Origin: Alopecurus myosuroides
Lineage: Eukaryota > Streptophyta > Magnoliopsida > Poales > Poaceae
DNA length: 64,000 nt
Assembly (NCBI GenBank): GCA_028641055.1
Contig: CM054063.1
Span: 41,983,304 to 42,047,303 of the forward strand
Reading direction: 5' to 3'
Below the pieces are notes generated by a model. It did no database searches and was not told the origin of the DNA. It worked only from the letters and a program-made list of their open reading frames with translations. Positions 10,701-22,700 of the stretch are shown here, piece by piece. Numbering within the stretch: position 1 is the stretch's first letter; each line of letters begins with the position of its first letter. The position numbers and the translations under genes were made by a program.

Positions 10701-11833
10701 ACTCGGTATCACTACATAGGAAGCGGGAGGTGAAATACTAACCCGCTTGATTGGCTTCTTGTGGCTGTATGGCACGAAGCCGTACTGCCAGTGGTCGTTG
10801 AGGCCGGTGCTCATGGTGGAGCGCGCCCAGACGGCCACGTCCGCGTTGCTGAGCTCGAACGTGGTCGTCCGAGTGCAATCTCGGTTGCCGCCCATGTAGC
10901 ACATGAGATGTGCGCGGCGCTGCAACGGAAGTACTCGCTTGGAGATCCAGCAGGCGATGGGGCCGTCGCTCTTGAGCCCCTTCTCAATCAGTTGGGCGAG
11001 GCGCTGGTTCATCTGCTTGAGGTCGCCCTCCAGTGGTGGCTTGTGTCCCCAATTCTGCCCGGTAGGAGCAGTGTTGGTCCAGCTGGGTAGATTGATATGA
11101 TCCACCAGAGGGACTCCCTTCTCTACGGGGATATTCTTCATGTAAAGAAAGGTCTTCTGCCATTTGCGCACGGAATCCAGGCCTTTGACGCGCGGATGGT
11201 TGGTGCCGCTGCGCTGCACTATCATGGCGCTGCGGTCTCGGTCATGTCGCGGCTGCTGTCCGCGCTACCCGGCTTGGGCTTGCTCTGCTTCCTGAAGAAG
11301 AAGTAGCGCACCCAAGTCATCGGCGTGGGGCGCACGCCCAAGAATGCCTCGCACACCACGGCGTGGTATGCGAGCATCACCATGGCGTTTGGCGGCAGGT
11401 GATGCGGCTGAAGGCCGAAGTGATTGAGGAAGGAGCGGAAGAAGTTGGAGACAGGCAGCCCGAATCCTCGCGCGAAGTGCGCGAGGAACACCACGTGCTC
11501 GTCCTCCTCCGGAGTAGGGACGAGCTCGCTGCCGGGCTTCCGGCAGCGGACGCCGGGAGGAACACGCCGGGAGTTCACCAACCACTGGCACTCCTCGGCC
11601 GTGACCTCGGATCCAGCCCACCCGGCGCGAGCCTCATCGTCGCGAGCCATCGAGCAGAAGAAGTGATTCGGTGAAGATGTGGTGGAGTTGGGTGGAAAAG
11701 CTGGCCTTTCGGCGCGGTGAAGCTCGCAGCGGCGTAGTGAGATTCACGGCGGCGAAGTATTCGGTGGCGGCGGAGAAACGAAGAGGCGAGGGGAAAGTGA
11801 AGGCAGGAAGAGGAAGAAGGAGTTACCTAGGGA

Positions 11834-11842
11834 GTATTTATA
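11834..11842 (-). promoter_or_regulatory. TATA box upstream of the Transposase_28-like ORF
   Basis: The minus strand reads GAGGTATAAATACTCCC about 185 bp upstream of the ATG at 11650, with no competing ATG-initiated coding frame between. This is a good plant core promoter arrangement for that ORF. Confidence 0.55.
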
Positions 11843-12158
11843 CCTCCCCTCGGGTTGCCGTTACAATTGGAGGTAGTGGGATCGATCGTGGCAAAGATCG
11901 TGCGGCGTGGGGTGCGTTGGCCGGTTAGAAACGCACACAGCGCGGAACGCGCGCGTAACGGCCGCAATTGATCCCACGACGCGATCGTGGGTAATTATTG
12001 CGCTTGATGGGACATAACGGGCCAGTGGGCCCGGGCCGTGAAAACTGGGCGCGTGGCCTGTCAGATCCCAGGCACCGAGGCGTCTTCAGTACTCCCGGTA
12101 GAATAGACGTGAGATCGCTTTGGTAAGCTTGGATAAGTTGCTTTACTTTTTTTCTTTT
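11843..12158. other. Upstream intergenic stretch without a recognisable gene
   Basis: GC-rich up to about 12070 and then AT-rich. It probably contains the upstream promoter of the minus-strand gene starting at 11650. I see no coding frame or structural element here. Confidence 0.4.
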
Positions 12159-12515
12159 GAGGTCACGTATTGGGGTAATAATAGCAAGCAAGGCAAATGC
12201 ACATGTAGGACTCCCAATCGTGTACGGATGGGACTTCTCCATCCATTATTAAATTTGAAACTTAAGTACGTTTTTTTTGGTTGAGGTCACGTATTGGGAA
12301 ACAGTAGCAAGTAAGGCAGGATGCACATGTGAGACTTCAATCGTGTATGAATACGACTTTTCCATCCGATTATCATTTTTAAAACTACGATGTTTTTTCA
12401 AGGTAACGTATTACGGAATAATAGCAAATTAGGCACGATGCACATGTGGGACTCGAATCGTGCACTAATAGGACTTTTCCCATCCGAATATTTAATCTGA
12501 ACCATACAATTAAAA
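12159..12515. repeat. Three imperfect direct repeats of about 120 bp
   Basis: Copies start at 12159, 12283 and 12399 with GAGGTCACGTATTGGG-like sequence. Each carries AATAGCAA, GCACATGT, a TCGTGTA core and CTTTTCCATCC. Spacing is 124 and 117 bp. The copies differ at many positions, so the array is old. It sits upstream of the Transposase_28-like gene and ends at the copia remnant. Confidence 0.8.
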
Positions 12516-12527
12516 TCTCACGGTTAA

Positions 12528-13752
12528 TTATGGTCTAATTATAGGATTAACGTGCTGGCTCGTAGGGAGTCTCAAATTAGTAAATATAAGATTTATATCA
12601 ATACTATCAAGATTCAAAAGAAATAAACCATTCTTCTCAGGTGTGTGACCATAAAAGATATTATATTCATATAAATCGAACAACCATTGTTCTCCGACTG
12701 AAAGGAATAACCACTCTGCATTAAGAAAGATCCAGAAATGATATTCATTCTCAATGCAGGCACCAAATAACAATTATTCAGGTTTATAACTAATCCAGAT
12801 GGTAAACGAAGAGGTAGTATCCCGACGGAGATCACATGAACTCTTGATCCATTGCCAACGCGCATCGTCACCTGTCGCTTATTCTGCAGCTCCTATTTCA
12901 AGTTACATATGTGAGAAACCGAACCAGTATCAAATACCCAGGCGCTACTCCGAGTACTAGTAAGGTACAAATCAATAACAAGTATATCATATATACCTTT
13001 GTTCAATTTGCCGGCCTTCCTATCTGCCAGATGTTTGAGGAAATTATGCTCCCGGTTTTCAGTGCCTAAGCATTGAGAGAATCTCAGGAAGAGACTTCTT
13101 CATGTCTTGCATATTATAGTTCATCACAAAGTTCTTGTAACTAGGTGGCAGAGATTCAAGAACACGATGTATCCCTAGCTAATTGGGGATCAACATTCCC
13201 AAAGCTATGAGTTTATCAACGTACTTAGACATTCTGAGTATGTGCTCACTAACGGAGATGTTCTCTTCCATCATGCAGCTAAAGAACTTTTTTGAAGCAT
13301 AATAAATCTCCATTGCAACATGGGTATCGAAAATCAATTTGAATTCTCCCATTGTAGCATAGTAAGTGTTGTTCTCGAAATGTTTTCGCAGCTCTGGCTC
13401 TAATCCATAAAGGATGCTGAAATGAACTATATTGTGGTCTTCTTGTTGAGTCAGATAAACATTTTTTATCTTCATCAGAAGCATTATCAGCGGGTTGGTC
13501 ACCTAGCGGTGCATCAAGCACATAGAGCTTCTTGCAAGCGGTGAGGAGAATCCTCAGGTTAAGTGCTAGTTGGTAAAGTTGCTTCCATTGTTCGCTAGTT
13601 TTTCTTTCTCCGTAAACATATTGAAATTGAAGGTAGGTGGTTCCATGATCTACAACATATTTGCAAAGACTATTTACACTAGGTTTATGATAAATTAAGT
13701 TCAAGTTAATTCTAAAATTATCCAATGAACTCCCACTGAAAAACAACGTCAA
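12528..13752 (-). pseudogene. gag: copia gag and protease remnant
   Basis: Gag-like blocks are in two frames: KLYVLDAPLGDQPADNASDE near 13520, then ILYGLEPELRKHFEN, FFSCMMEENISVSEHILRMS and a SLPPSYKNF-like stretch near 13150. The protease motif WVFDTGSVSHICN reads near 12955 on the minus strand, followed by an in-frame stop. A later block (VGNGSRVHVISVG, near 12860) matches the segment after protease in copia polyproteins. Several frameshifts and stops show it is inactive. Its former role was particle formation and polyprotein cleavage. Confidence 0.8.
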
Positions 13753-14780
13753 TCTTACTCGTCTTTAGTGATTACACGAATCAAATTCACTACACCGAAA
13801 CCGATCATCACGTGAGATGTTGTAGTTTCAAAGGCGAACATCAACATGTTCATCATATCATCCATATGACTCATGTTTTACCATCCGGTTACGTGTTCTG
13901 AGGCCATGTCTGTACATGCTAGGCTCGCCAAGTAGAACCGTAGTATTGCGTGTGCTTAAAGGCCATGTATGTACATGCTAGGCTTGAAAATACCCGTTGT
14001 ATGCGAACGTTGATTCTATCACACCCGATCATCATGTGGTATCTCGAAACGATAAACTTTTTTAACGGTGCATACTTAAGGAAGAACACATTATTATCTT
14101 GATATTAAGTGAGAGGGATCATCTTATAATGTTACGCGATCTAAGAAAAATAAGATGCATAAAAGGATTAACATCACATACATGGATAATATGATATGAT
14201 ATTTTCCTTCTTGCACTTGATCTCCATCTTGTGCATCATGGTATGATCTCCATCATTCCACCGGCGTGGCACCTCCATCTTGATTGGCCGTTACAACATA
14301 TCACATGGATATGATATACAACACGCAGGCCATAAAAATAAGACAACCATATGGCTCCTGCCGGTATGTCAATTATTTACAAAAGATATCATCTCATACA
14401 TAAAGTTTGTAGCATTGACCATATCACATCACATGCCCTGCAAAAATAAGTTAGACGCCTCTATTTGTTTTTCATATTTTACGTGGCTTGGGCTTACGAG
14501 GATAGAATCGTTCATACCTACGTACAAGAGCTACAACATTGATAAAACATATTTTTAACAACCCTTTGTAGATTAGATCTTAACAATAGTAGGAGAAACA
14601 GACACCCCCTCAGCCACAAGTGAGACAAGTCTCGCGTACATAGTACACGTAAAGTTAGTCTAGGGAAGCTTCATCCTACAATACCACTAAGATCATTAAA
14701 TACTCGAGGCAAAAACATGATTATCAACGCCCACATATTCCTATGTGTTCTACCCGTACAAATCATCTACACATAGATTC

Positions 14781-14793
14781 GGCTCTGATACCA
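14781..14793 (-). other. tRNA-iMet-type primer-binding site of the copia element
   Basis: The minus strand reads TGGTATCAGAGCC, complementary to the 3' end of initiator tRNA-Met. It marks the inner edge of the 5' LTR to its right. Confidence 0.85.
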
Positions 14794-15469
14794 CTCAAGG
14801 GTACGTTGCATAGAAAACAAAAAAAATTCTACGCGAGATAAACCCGAAGGGCCAAGATCTAATCTAGGAGATGAAAGGTAACATGGAGAAAGATTCTTAG
14901 GAAACATACCCTCAAAGACTCTAAGTGGTACGAGACAAAATCTCGTTGTTGGCATAATCGTACTCACGCCGAACCCGAGAGCGAGAAGATGTGCACCGCA
15001 ATCCGGCGGTACCCTCTTCATCGGTCACACGTTCAGCTCGATGAAGACCTCTGTTCCCTCGATCCATTGGGGCAGCGGAAGTAGAGGATCCCCCGGAACT
15101 CCAGCAGCACGACGGGGTGGTGGTGTTCAAGAATTCCACGGTCAGGGCTTTGCCAAGCAGGAGACCATGGAATGGAGCAGCGGGTGGAGTAGAATGCAGG
15201 TGGGACAAGTGTGTGAGGAAGAGAAGCCCTCACCCTCCTTTTATAGGGGAGGGGGAGCCAGCCCAAGGGTAGGGTGCGGACAACCATGGTGGTGCTCCCA
15301 CCTCTTTCCTCTTCATGTGAGTGGAAGCTCCACTCACACCCACTCATACTCCCATAATTTCCCACTTAGAAAATCCAAAAGTTTTTCTTTAATAAATAAA
15401 TAAAACATTTTTATTTTTTATTTATATTTGTTAAATCCATTAATAAACATTTGCATATAGCACCTCGAA
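14794..15469 (-). repeat. 5' LTR (partial) of the BARE/Angela-like copia element
   Basis: The sequence from the PBS to the Helitron start is LTR-like. A TATA box (TATAAAAGG on the minus strand, 15237-15245) lies in a GC-rich promoter context. The outer TG end is not recognised and may have been lost or lie before 15430. The AT-rich tail 15380-15469 could be LTR or older flank. Confidence 0.55.
15237..15245 (-). promoter_or_regulatory. TATA box in the copia LTR
   Basis: Minus strand CCTATAAAAGGAGG, about 450 bp upstream of the PBS, fits the U3/R boundary of the LTR. Confidence 0.6.
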
Positions 15470-16441
15470 TCTATACCTAATATTTACCTAATAATAAAGG
15501 GAGGAAGGTTTCCTCCTCCCTTTTATCGTCCGTTTGGTTTCTTATCGTCCGTCTCACTAGTCCGTTTGTTTTCGCTTTTTGTTTCGTTCCGACCGCTACT
15601 CTCCATTGTGCTTGCTACTTGAAATTGGAAATCACACGTGGGCCAAGCCCTACCATCAATCGTACACAGGTACAACAGGAGACCAATCCAAACTTGAGTG
15701 TCCTAGCGAGACCCGAGTCGGCCTCTTCTTTTCTTCTCTCAGCCCTTTACATATGGGATCGATCGATTGTTTTGCATCAAACCAGTCCAAGTCGAGGCTC
15801 GAAATCGAGGGGTACAAACTTTTTAGACAGGCGAACGATTCAACTAGACATCAACAGCGACCATGGTGGACAAACGTAAAGTCGTCGAGGTTGAGCGATT
15901 CAAGGAAACATCAAGCAAGGCAGACATCGACGGACGGAAGTTAAGTTGACGAGGTCTTGGGCAGAGAAGATGATCACTTTGGTCATGGGTAACGACTGAC
16001 CGTCAGCTCCAACAGAGCGCATCGAGGCAGCAGAGATGTCGCATCGTCTTGGAGTACTGCAACAAGCACGCCTCTTCACCACCGCTGCTTCCTTGCACTG
16101 CGCCCTGCGAGCAGCCCTGCTCGCCGCGGCCAAGCCCTTTAGCAACCTGTTCGCCGCCAGGCACGGCTCACTCCGCGACTGTCCCTGCTTCCTCGGGTCA
16201 CATATTCGTTAACAAGCTGTTGCAGTAGCTGCTTTCCTCTACATTGAACCGATCCAGCAGCGGCTAGATGGGCGGCCGGCAAAACGAACCAAAGTGTGCC
16301 GCTTGGTTTCAGCAGCCAGCAGGAAGGGACGCCGTTAATTGCGAACTGCGCGGCCAGTGCAGCCAGGTGCAATCGGTCCATTAGATTCTACTATCTTACT
16401 TATGATGACATAATGGCATCGGATATGTGTGATGCGAGTAG

Positions 16442-16455
16442 ATCAGTGCAGGACA
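16442..16455 (+). repeat. Left target-site duplication of the LINE
   Basis: ATCAGTGCAGGACA is repeated exactly at 23557-23570, just after the poly(A). It dates the LINE as inserted into H1. Confidence 0.92.
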
Positions 16456-16958
16456 AATCAGATTCCGAAGAGGACGAACAGGAGAAGAAGGTATGTTCGG
16501 ATTATTTTGTTGATTGCCTAACGCCTGATCAGGTGGTGGTATCCTTGATTGATGACAGGAGTAGGTTCACCAAGAGGATGGATAAACGGCGGGCGCAGAG
16601 GCGATGTGCCGTCGAATGCATGTCCATGATCTCGCCGGTGAGGCCAACCCCTTCAAGAACGAATCCAAGTAAGCAACTAAAACTACCCCCATTCCCACCC
16701 TCATCTTTCCCGTTGGAGGAAAGCCCCTTCCCCTGGGTGGAAGTTCGCCGGAGGCGAAGCTCGGCTGCGAGCGGGGGTTCAAACAGAACAGATCTCGGTT
16801 TCCGTAGAGATTCATTTACTGGGCCAGGGTTGCGCGAAAGCCCAATCTGCATGGGCCATGCACGGATCGTGTCCTCAAGTGCCAAGATACCCTTACAGAA
16901 TCGGCTGCGAAAACTGTTAGGGTTCTCCTGGAGGCGTCGTGATCGATCTCGCTCGACC

Positions 16959-19709
16959 ATGGCGAATAGAGGCGGCGGCCGGGCTGGTGGCGATCTTGCA
17001 CCAGCAGGTCGTGGAGGTGCTCATCCGTTGGCAGTGGGCGAAGCTAATGGTGCGGCAGGCCAACCTGGTGGGCAGCAGCAGATCGGGCTGCCGCAAGGTG
17101 GACGAGGGGTAGCTGCAGGCGCGGCTAATGAGCAAGGGTTTGATGCAGGCATGGGCAATCAGCAGAACGTATTCGCGTTCAATGCGGGGAGAGGGAACAA
17201 CTACTACCGCGGGAACCATCATCGCGGCGGATATAGAGGCAGGCAGAGGTACGAGATGCAGGGTAGGGGTCCGTATGGGCGCGCGCGTGGCGTGTACCAA
17301 GGGCCTCGACAATATCCGAGACAAGTTCCACGCTACGTCCCTGTGGTTGCTGCGCAAGCTGCACCAAATGTTCCACTGGGAATACAACAGCAAGCTCAAG
17401 TGCAGCAGAACAATGTGGCTAACGTGGTGGCATTGCCTCAAGCACCCGCGAATAATGGTGGTGATCCAGGAGCAAGTGGCAGTGGTCAGCAACATGTGGT
17501 GCCGCGTGTTACAGCTCATCAGGTAGCGGTTGCAGTAGCCGCAACGGCTCCCAAGAAGAATAAGGTGGAGAGGATGAAATGTTTCAGATGTGGGGTTGCA
17601 GGCCATTTGTTGAATGACTGCCCCGCGCCTATATGTGAGATTTGTCAGTCAGTGGAGCATGTTACCAATAATTGCTCCCTTCTCTTAGCGCCAAAGCCCC
17701 ATCCCATAATGTATGGGTATGCTCATGACGAACTCACATTTTTTGGATTGCCTTTGTCAGATCATTATAAGCCCAAGGTAGTGAATGTGAAAATGGCATC
17801 AATTGTGGTGTCCAAGGGGGAGATGTCTATCCCTCAAATCATCACTCAACTACAGAGGCTAGTACCAACTGAGAATTTTATTTGGAGGGTTTCGCAAGAG
17901 GGACAGAATGTTTTTAAGGTCCAATTTCCATCTAAAGCTGAGCTTGATCGGCTTAAGGTTTTTGGTGCTTTCCGTGTGCCTAGGAGCAATTGTGAGATGC
18001 TTTTTGATGCTTGGACTCATAAGATTGAGCCTATTGATACGTTACCTGAATTTTGGGTCTGTGTTTCCGGTATACCAGAAGATAGAATGGGAGATTTTCT
18101 AGCACTTTGGTCTGTGGGTTTTATGCTTGGTAGAACCTCAAAGGTGGATATGGTGTACACGAGGCAGCATGGAGTTCTTCGTATTCGTGTGGGGTGTCTT
18201 GATTACACGAAAATACCACACACTTATCCTATGTTTATCCACGATGGCATCTATGAACTCACTTTTGAAGTGGAGGGAGAAGATACTTCGGTGGAGGAGG
18301 ACGTGGAGATGACCGATCCTACTGTTGACAAAGATGATGATGATGGGATTCTTGATGATTTCACGGATGCGTTGGCCAATGCCTCTATTGGTAACACAGA
18401 TGCTAATGGTGCTCAAACTGATGAGTCTATGATGGATACACAGAATGCTAATTCTAATGGACCTAGTGGGAATTCGGCAAGGAAGACTGGTGTTGCGTTC
18501 TCGCCTTTAGTAATGAGTTCCATACAGCGGGCTCGTGATGAGATCAGAGCTAAATTTATCTCAGAAGTTGGTGTTGTACCAACGATGGACCATCTGGAGC
18601 ATGATGCTTTACATGATGGAAATACACCTAGGGCGAGGTCTGCTCCGGTACCCAGCTCAACGAGGTCACGACCAGAAAATTTCGCGGAAGGGGTAGCTGT
18701 TTCTCTGCCAGCAGCAGTTCCTGCCGTGCGGCAGCAGAAGAGGAAGGTTTCTCTGCCGTGGCGATCGGCGGCAGAGATTTCGGCTGCTGCCGTGGATACA
18801 AATGGCTCCAATTCTCTGCCCTCGCTGCCGGCTACTATTCTTCCGTCGCGGCCTGCTGTGGCTTCGGTACGGTTAGACAGCGAGGAGGGTTCACCGGAGG
18901 ACATCATGGGCTCGGATACAGTTGGTCTTCGACTGGGCATGCATCGTGGCTCAGGATCAGACGCAATTTTGATGCGTACACCTACTCTGTCTATGCTTAC
19001 ACCTATATTAACGGGAGCTGCTGCAAGTGCGGATATACTGGACGTTTCGGGAGGACTAGCTGATCCAATGACGCAGAACATTGGCGGGAATTCTTCTACT
19101 GCTGCTAGCAAGGATGGATCGATGGAGATGGATGAAGCTGGACGGTGCAACAGTATGTGTTCACCGAAAATCCACAAGGGCTATTCGAGAGAGGAGCTGG
19201 TGAATTTCGGAGGAATTCCAGAACCGGAGAGCGCGGGACTACGTTCGAGTGCACGTCTGCGTGCACAACCTGATGCTGACACTCCTATTTCGGAGAGGGC
19301 TTCCAGATTAGCAGCTCAACGAGATATCGACTATTCAGGTAACCTACCGCGTTCATTTACACATTTATCGAATAAGCATATTGTTAGCTTTGCAACTACA
19401 TTAGGTGTTTCTTTGGGGGATGATGTTTCGGAGATAGATAACGCAGTTAATACAATTAAAAAACTAGAAATATCGCGGCAGTTGGTGTTTTTGGAAAGTG
19501 ATAAAAAGAAAGATTCACACGGGTTAGTGGAACCAATGGCATCATCGCTGGATGATGAGGTCCAAACACCAGAGGAAGAGGGGTTGGGAGATTCATTGAA
19601 TTCATCACTTACGGTGAAGATCTCACGACCACGGAAGAAAAAGAGTAGTACATCTTCTAAGCCCAAAAGGAGGAGCAGTAGACTAAAAAATATTATTCTA
19701 AAAGATTAA
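16959..19709 (+). CDS. LINE ORF1: zinc-knuckle nucleic-acid-binding protein
   Basis: ORF1 proteins bind the element's RNA and accompany it to the target. I start at ATG 16959 (MANRGGGRAGG, good Kozak context ACCATGG), giving about 916 residues. The frame is open further upstream to an ATG at 16578 and beyond, but that stretch looks like untranslated leader. In order: a Gly/Gln-rich N-terminus with RGG-like repeats; two zinc knuckles near 17580-17665 (CFRCGVAGHLLNDC and CEICQSVEHVTNNC); a DUF4283-like block (EFWVCVSGIPEDRMGDF, about 18050); an acidic region; a Ser/Ala-rich linker; and a very basic C-terminus (SRPRKKKSSTSSKPKRRSS), probably a nuclear or nucleic-acid-binding tail. The stop TAA is directly followed by the ORF2 ATG. 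Confidence 0.85.
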   Translation: MANRGGGRAGGDLAPAGRGGAHPLAVGEANGAAGQPGGQQQIGLPQGGRGVAAGAANEQGFDAGMGNQQNVFAFNAGRGNNYYRGNHHRGGYRGRQRYEMQGRGPYGRARGVYQGPRQYPRQVPRYVPVVAAQAAPNVPLGIQQQAQVQQNNVANVVALPQAPANNGGDPGASGSGQQHVVPRVTAHQVAVAVAATAPKKNKVERMKCFRCGVAGHLLNDCPAPICEICQSVEHVTNNCSLLLAPKPHPIMYGYAHDELTFFGLPLSDHYKPKVVNVKMASIVVSKGEMSIPQIITQLQRLVPTENFIWRVSQEGQNVFKVQFPSKAELDRLKVFGAFRVPRSNCEMLFDAWTHKIEPIDTLPEFWVCVSGIPEDRMGDFLALWSVGFMLGRTSKVDMVYTRQHGVLRIRVGCLDYTKIPHTYPMFIHDGIYELTFEVEGEDTSVEEDVEMTDPTVDKDDDDGILDDFTDALANASIGNTDANGAQTDESMMDTQNANSNGPSGNSARKTGVAFSPLVMSSIQRARDEIRAKFISEVGVVPTMDHLEHDALHDGNTPRARSAPVPSSTRSRPENFAEGVAVSLPAAVPAVRQQKRKVSLPWRSAAEISAAAVDTNGSNSLPSLPATILPSRPAVASVRLDSEEGSPEDIMGSDTVGLRLGMHRGSGSDAILMRTPTLSMLTPILTGAAASADILDVSGGLADPMTQNIGGNSSTAASKDGSMEMDEAGRCNSMCSPKIHKGYSREELVNFGGIPEPESAGLRSSARLRAQPDADTPISERASRLAAQRDIDYSGNLPRSFTHLSNKHIVSFATTLGVSLGDDVSEIDNAVNTIKKLEISRQLVFLESDKKKDSHGLVEPMASSLDDEVQTPEEEGLGDSLNSSLTVKISRPRKKKSSTSSKPKRRSSRLKNIILKD

Positions 19710-22700
19710 ATGCGGGGGGTTTTTTGGAATACAGATGGGTTTGGAGATAGTGCGAAACATTTAGCAGTTAATGAGATTGTTCGTGATTTTAAATTAGATT
19801 TCGTTGCTATTCTGGAAACTGGGAGGTCTAGTTTCGAGCAACGTTTACTCTCACATTTGGATGGTGGTCGTAACTTTGATTGGTACTGTTTGCCACCTCA
19901 AGGACGATCGGGAGGTATTCTAGTTGGTTTTAACTGTGATATTTTGACGGTTCAGACGGTTATTGCGGGAGATTTTTTGGTTAAATTTCACCTCCGCACA
20001 AAGGACGATGGTTTTCTTTGGGCATTGGTGGTAGTGTATGGGGCGGCCCAGGAGGATAAAAAACCTGTTTTCTTATCTGAGCTAGTTCGTATATGTGAGA
20101 GTGAGTCTCGGCCTATGTTGGTAGGTGGAGATTTTAACATTATGCGTAGGCCGAATGATAAGAGTAATGATAATTTTAATACACGATGGCCTTCAATCTT
20201 CAATGCTATTATTGATAGTCTGGATCTCAAGGAATTGGAGATGTCCGGAAGACAATACACTTGGGTTAGTAGACGAGAGATAGCTACTTATGAGACGCTA
20301 GATCGTATATTAGCAAGTGTAGAGTGGGAACAGAAATTCCCCCTCGTTACTGTTCAGGCTTTGGCAAGAACAGGATCTGATCATGTGCCTTTGTTTATGG
20401 ACTCGGGTTGTTCGGTCCATAAAGGTAACAAATCAACTTTCTCCTTTGAACTATCCTGGTTGAAACAAGAAAAATTTTGTGATATGGTAAGAAACGAGTG
20501 GAGGACCCAGCTTATGGGAGACTCTCCTGTTGAGAGATGGCAATACAAAATTAGACATTTGCGGAGTTTTCTACGAGGATGGGCTAAGAATATGAGTGGA
20601 GAGTATAAAATTAAGAGAGATAAACTCATTCTACTCATTAATGCATTAGATATTAAAGCCGAGACTATGATTCTTTCTGCTGAGGAAAGAAAGTCTAAGC
20701 AGGAAGCTGAACACTTTCTGGCTAAACTTAGACGTGATGAAGAGTCCAAGTGGGCTCAACGTGCTAAGATGAGACACATCAAAGAGGGAGGAGATAACAC
20801 AAAATATTTTCACTTGATGGCTAATGGCAAACATCGAAAGAAAAAAATATTTCAGCTAGAACAAGACGAAGGAACTATTATTGGCCAACAGAATTTGATG
20901 GGTTTTATTTCTGAATATTACAAAAAACTGTTTGGGCCTTCCGAAATAATTAATGTATCCCTTGATGAGGGGAGGATAAATGATTTACCTCAGGTTTCGA
21001 TAGAGGAAAACAATCTTTTGACTGCTCCTTTTACTGAAGAGGAAGTACTCATCGCAGTAACACAAATGGAACTTAATAAAGCACCGGGGCCAAATGGGTT
21101 TCCGGCGGAGTTCTATAAGAAGTTCTGGGAGGTGATTAAGTTTGATTTGATGGCCATGTTTGCTCAACTACATTCAATGGAGCTAGAATTATTCAAACTG
21201 AATTTTGGTGTTATTACGTTGTTACCTAAGAAGGAAGACGCATCTAGGATAGAACAATACAGGCCTATTTGCTTGCTGAATGTCAGCTTTAAAATTTTCA
21301 CGAAAGTTGGAACTAATAGAGTTACTGCGATTGCGCAGAGAATTATTAAACCTACTCAATCTGCATTTCTACCTGGTAGAAATATTTTAGAAGGGGTAGT
21401 AGTTCTACATGAAACAATACATGAACTCCATTCCAAGAAATTGGATGGAGTTATATTTAAAATAGACTTTGAAAAGGCATATGACAAGGTTAGTTGGTCG
21501 TTTTTGCAACAAACGTTAAGAATGAAAGGTTTCTCACCACTGTGGTGTGACTGGGTTGCGAGATTTGTTCAAGGAGGGAGTGTTGGTATCAAGGTGAATG
21601 ATGATATTGGTCATTATTTCCAGACACTAAAAGGATTAAGACAGGGGGACCCGTTATCTCCCATTCTTTTCAATTTAATAGCTGACATGTTGGCAGTTCT
21701 TATTGCAAGAGCCAAAGAAGAAGGTAGTATTGGGGGAATTGTACCACACTTAGTTGAAGGGGGGGGTCTCAATATTACAATACGCAGATGACACAATTCT
21801 TTTCCTTGAACATGATCTTGACAAAGCATTTAATATGAAACTTATCCTTTCCTTGTTTGAACAATTATCGGGTCTTAAAATCAATTACCATAAGAGTGAG
21901 ATTTTCTGCTTTGGGGCTGCGGCTGAGGCAGAGGATGATTATCGCCACATCTTTGGGTGTGAGGTAGGACAATTACCATTTAAATATTTGGGTATCCCGA
22001 TTCATTATCGACAATTGTTGAATAAAGAATGGTTTCCGATTGAGGACCGTTTTGAAAACAAGTTGAGTACATGGATTGGTAAACTACTATCATATGGTGA
22101 TAGGTTGATACTCATAAATTCAGTTCTATCGAGTTTTCCTATGTTCTTTTTATCATTTTTTGAGCTACCTGTTGGGGTACGGAAAAAATTAGATTTCTTC
22201 AGATCTCGCTTCTTTTGGCAAAGCGGTAGGAAGAAGAAAAAATATAGGCTAACCAGATGGAATATAATCTGTAGACCAAAGGATCAAGGAGGATTGGGGA
22301 TCGAGGTTCTAGAAATTAAGAACAAGTGTCTCTTAAGCAAGTGGCTCTATAAACTTCTTAATGAAGAAGGTGTATGGAGTGAGAGACTACATAATAAATA
22401 TATTAGAGATTTACCACTCCAACAAGTGGAAGCAAAACCGACTGATTCCCCTTTTTGGAAGGGTTTGATGAAGGTCAAAGGAGAGTTCTTTCGAAGGGTT
22501 AAATTTCGGTTGGGAAATGGTGAAACTATTCGTTTTTGGGAGGACATTTGGTTAGGAGATGCTACTCTCGCTGATCAATATCCCAATTTATATAATGTGG
22601 TGAGGCATAAGAATGTTTTTGTCTCCCAAGTGTTATGGATGGATCACCCAAACTTACAGTTCAGAAGAGCGTTAACTGGAGATAAATGGGACGCATGGTT

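Larger units (their letters stand above)
5348..11650 (-). pseudogene. Transposase_28-type (putative gypsy-associated) gene, split by insertions
   Basis: Coding starts at ATG 11650. Residues of the 11222-11650 frame match the Transposase_28 (PF04195-like) pattern: HFARGFGLPVSNFFRSFLNH, then LPPNAMVMLAYHAVVCEAFL. An ATGA overlap at 11222-11225 shifts into the next frame (to about 10743; SVRKWQKTFLYMKN), suggesting one frameshift. Further exons are proposed at 10282-10467 and 5348-5945 (acidic and Gln-rich, with DLDALIDLSEEDE). The last junction is strong: donor GTGAGTACT at 10281 and acceptor TTCTCTTCAG at 5946 join in frame. A solo LTR sits in that intron, and a gypsy element cuts off the 3' end at about 5347. 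Phase at the first proposed intron (10468-10742) does not resolve. The function of this family is unknown; it is usually found with retroelements. Confidence 0.7.
12520..15469 (-). mobile_element. Decayed Ty1/copia element, BARE/Angela-like, 5' part
   Basis: Minus strand order: LTR (about 14794-15430), PBS (14781-14793), a 1 kb untranslated leader (about 13760-14780), gag (13752 to about 13060), protease (about 12900-12970). The rest of pol and the 3' LTR are missing. The leader resembles BARE/Angela leaders, for example TGGTATCTCGAAACGATAAA and GACAACCATATGGCTCCTGC. A short direct repeat (AGGCCATGT.TGTACATGCTAGGCT) occurs at about 13902 and 13960. The left end is abrupt near 12520. On the right a Helitron start follows at 15470. 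Confidence 0.75.

Noticed and set aside
16296..16958. N-terminal extension of LINE ORF1 to 16296 or 16578
   Set aside because: 16296 lies outside the LINE boundary set by the TSD and is a GTG codon. The stretch to 16958 looks like untranslated leader before a well-placed ATG.
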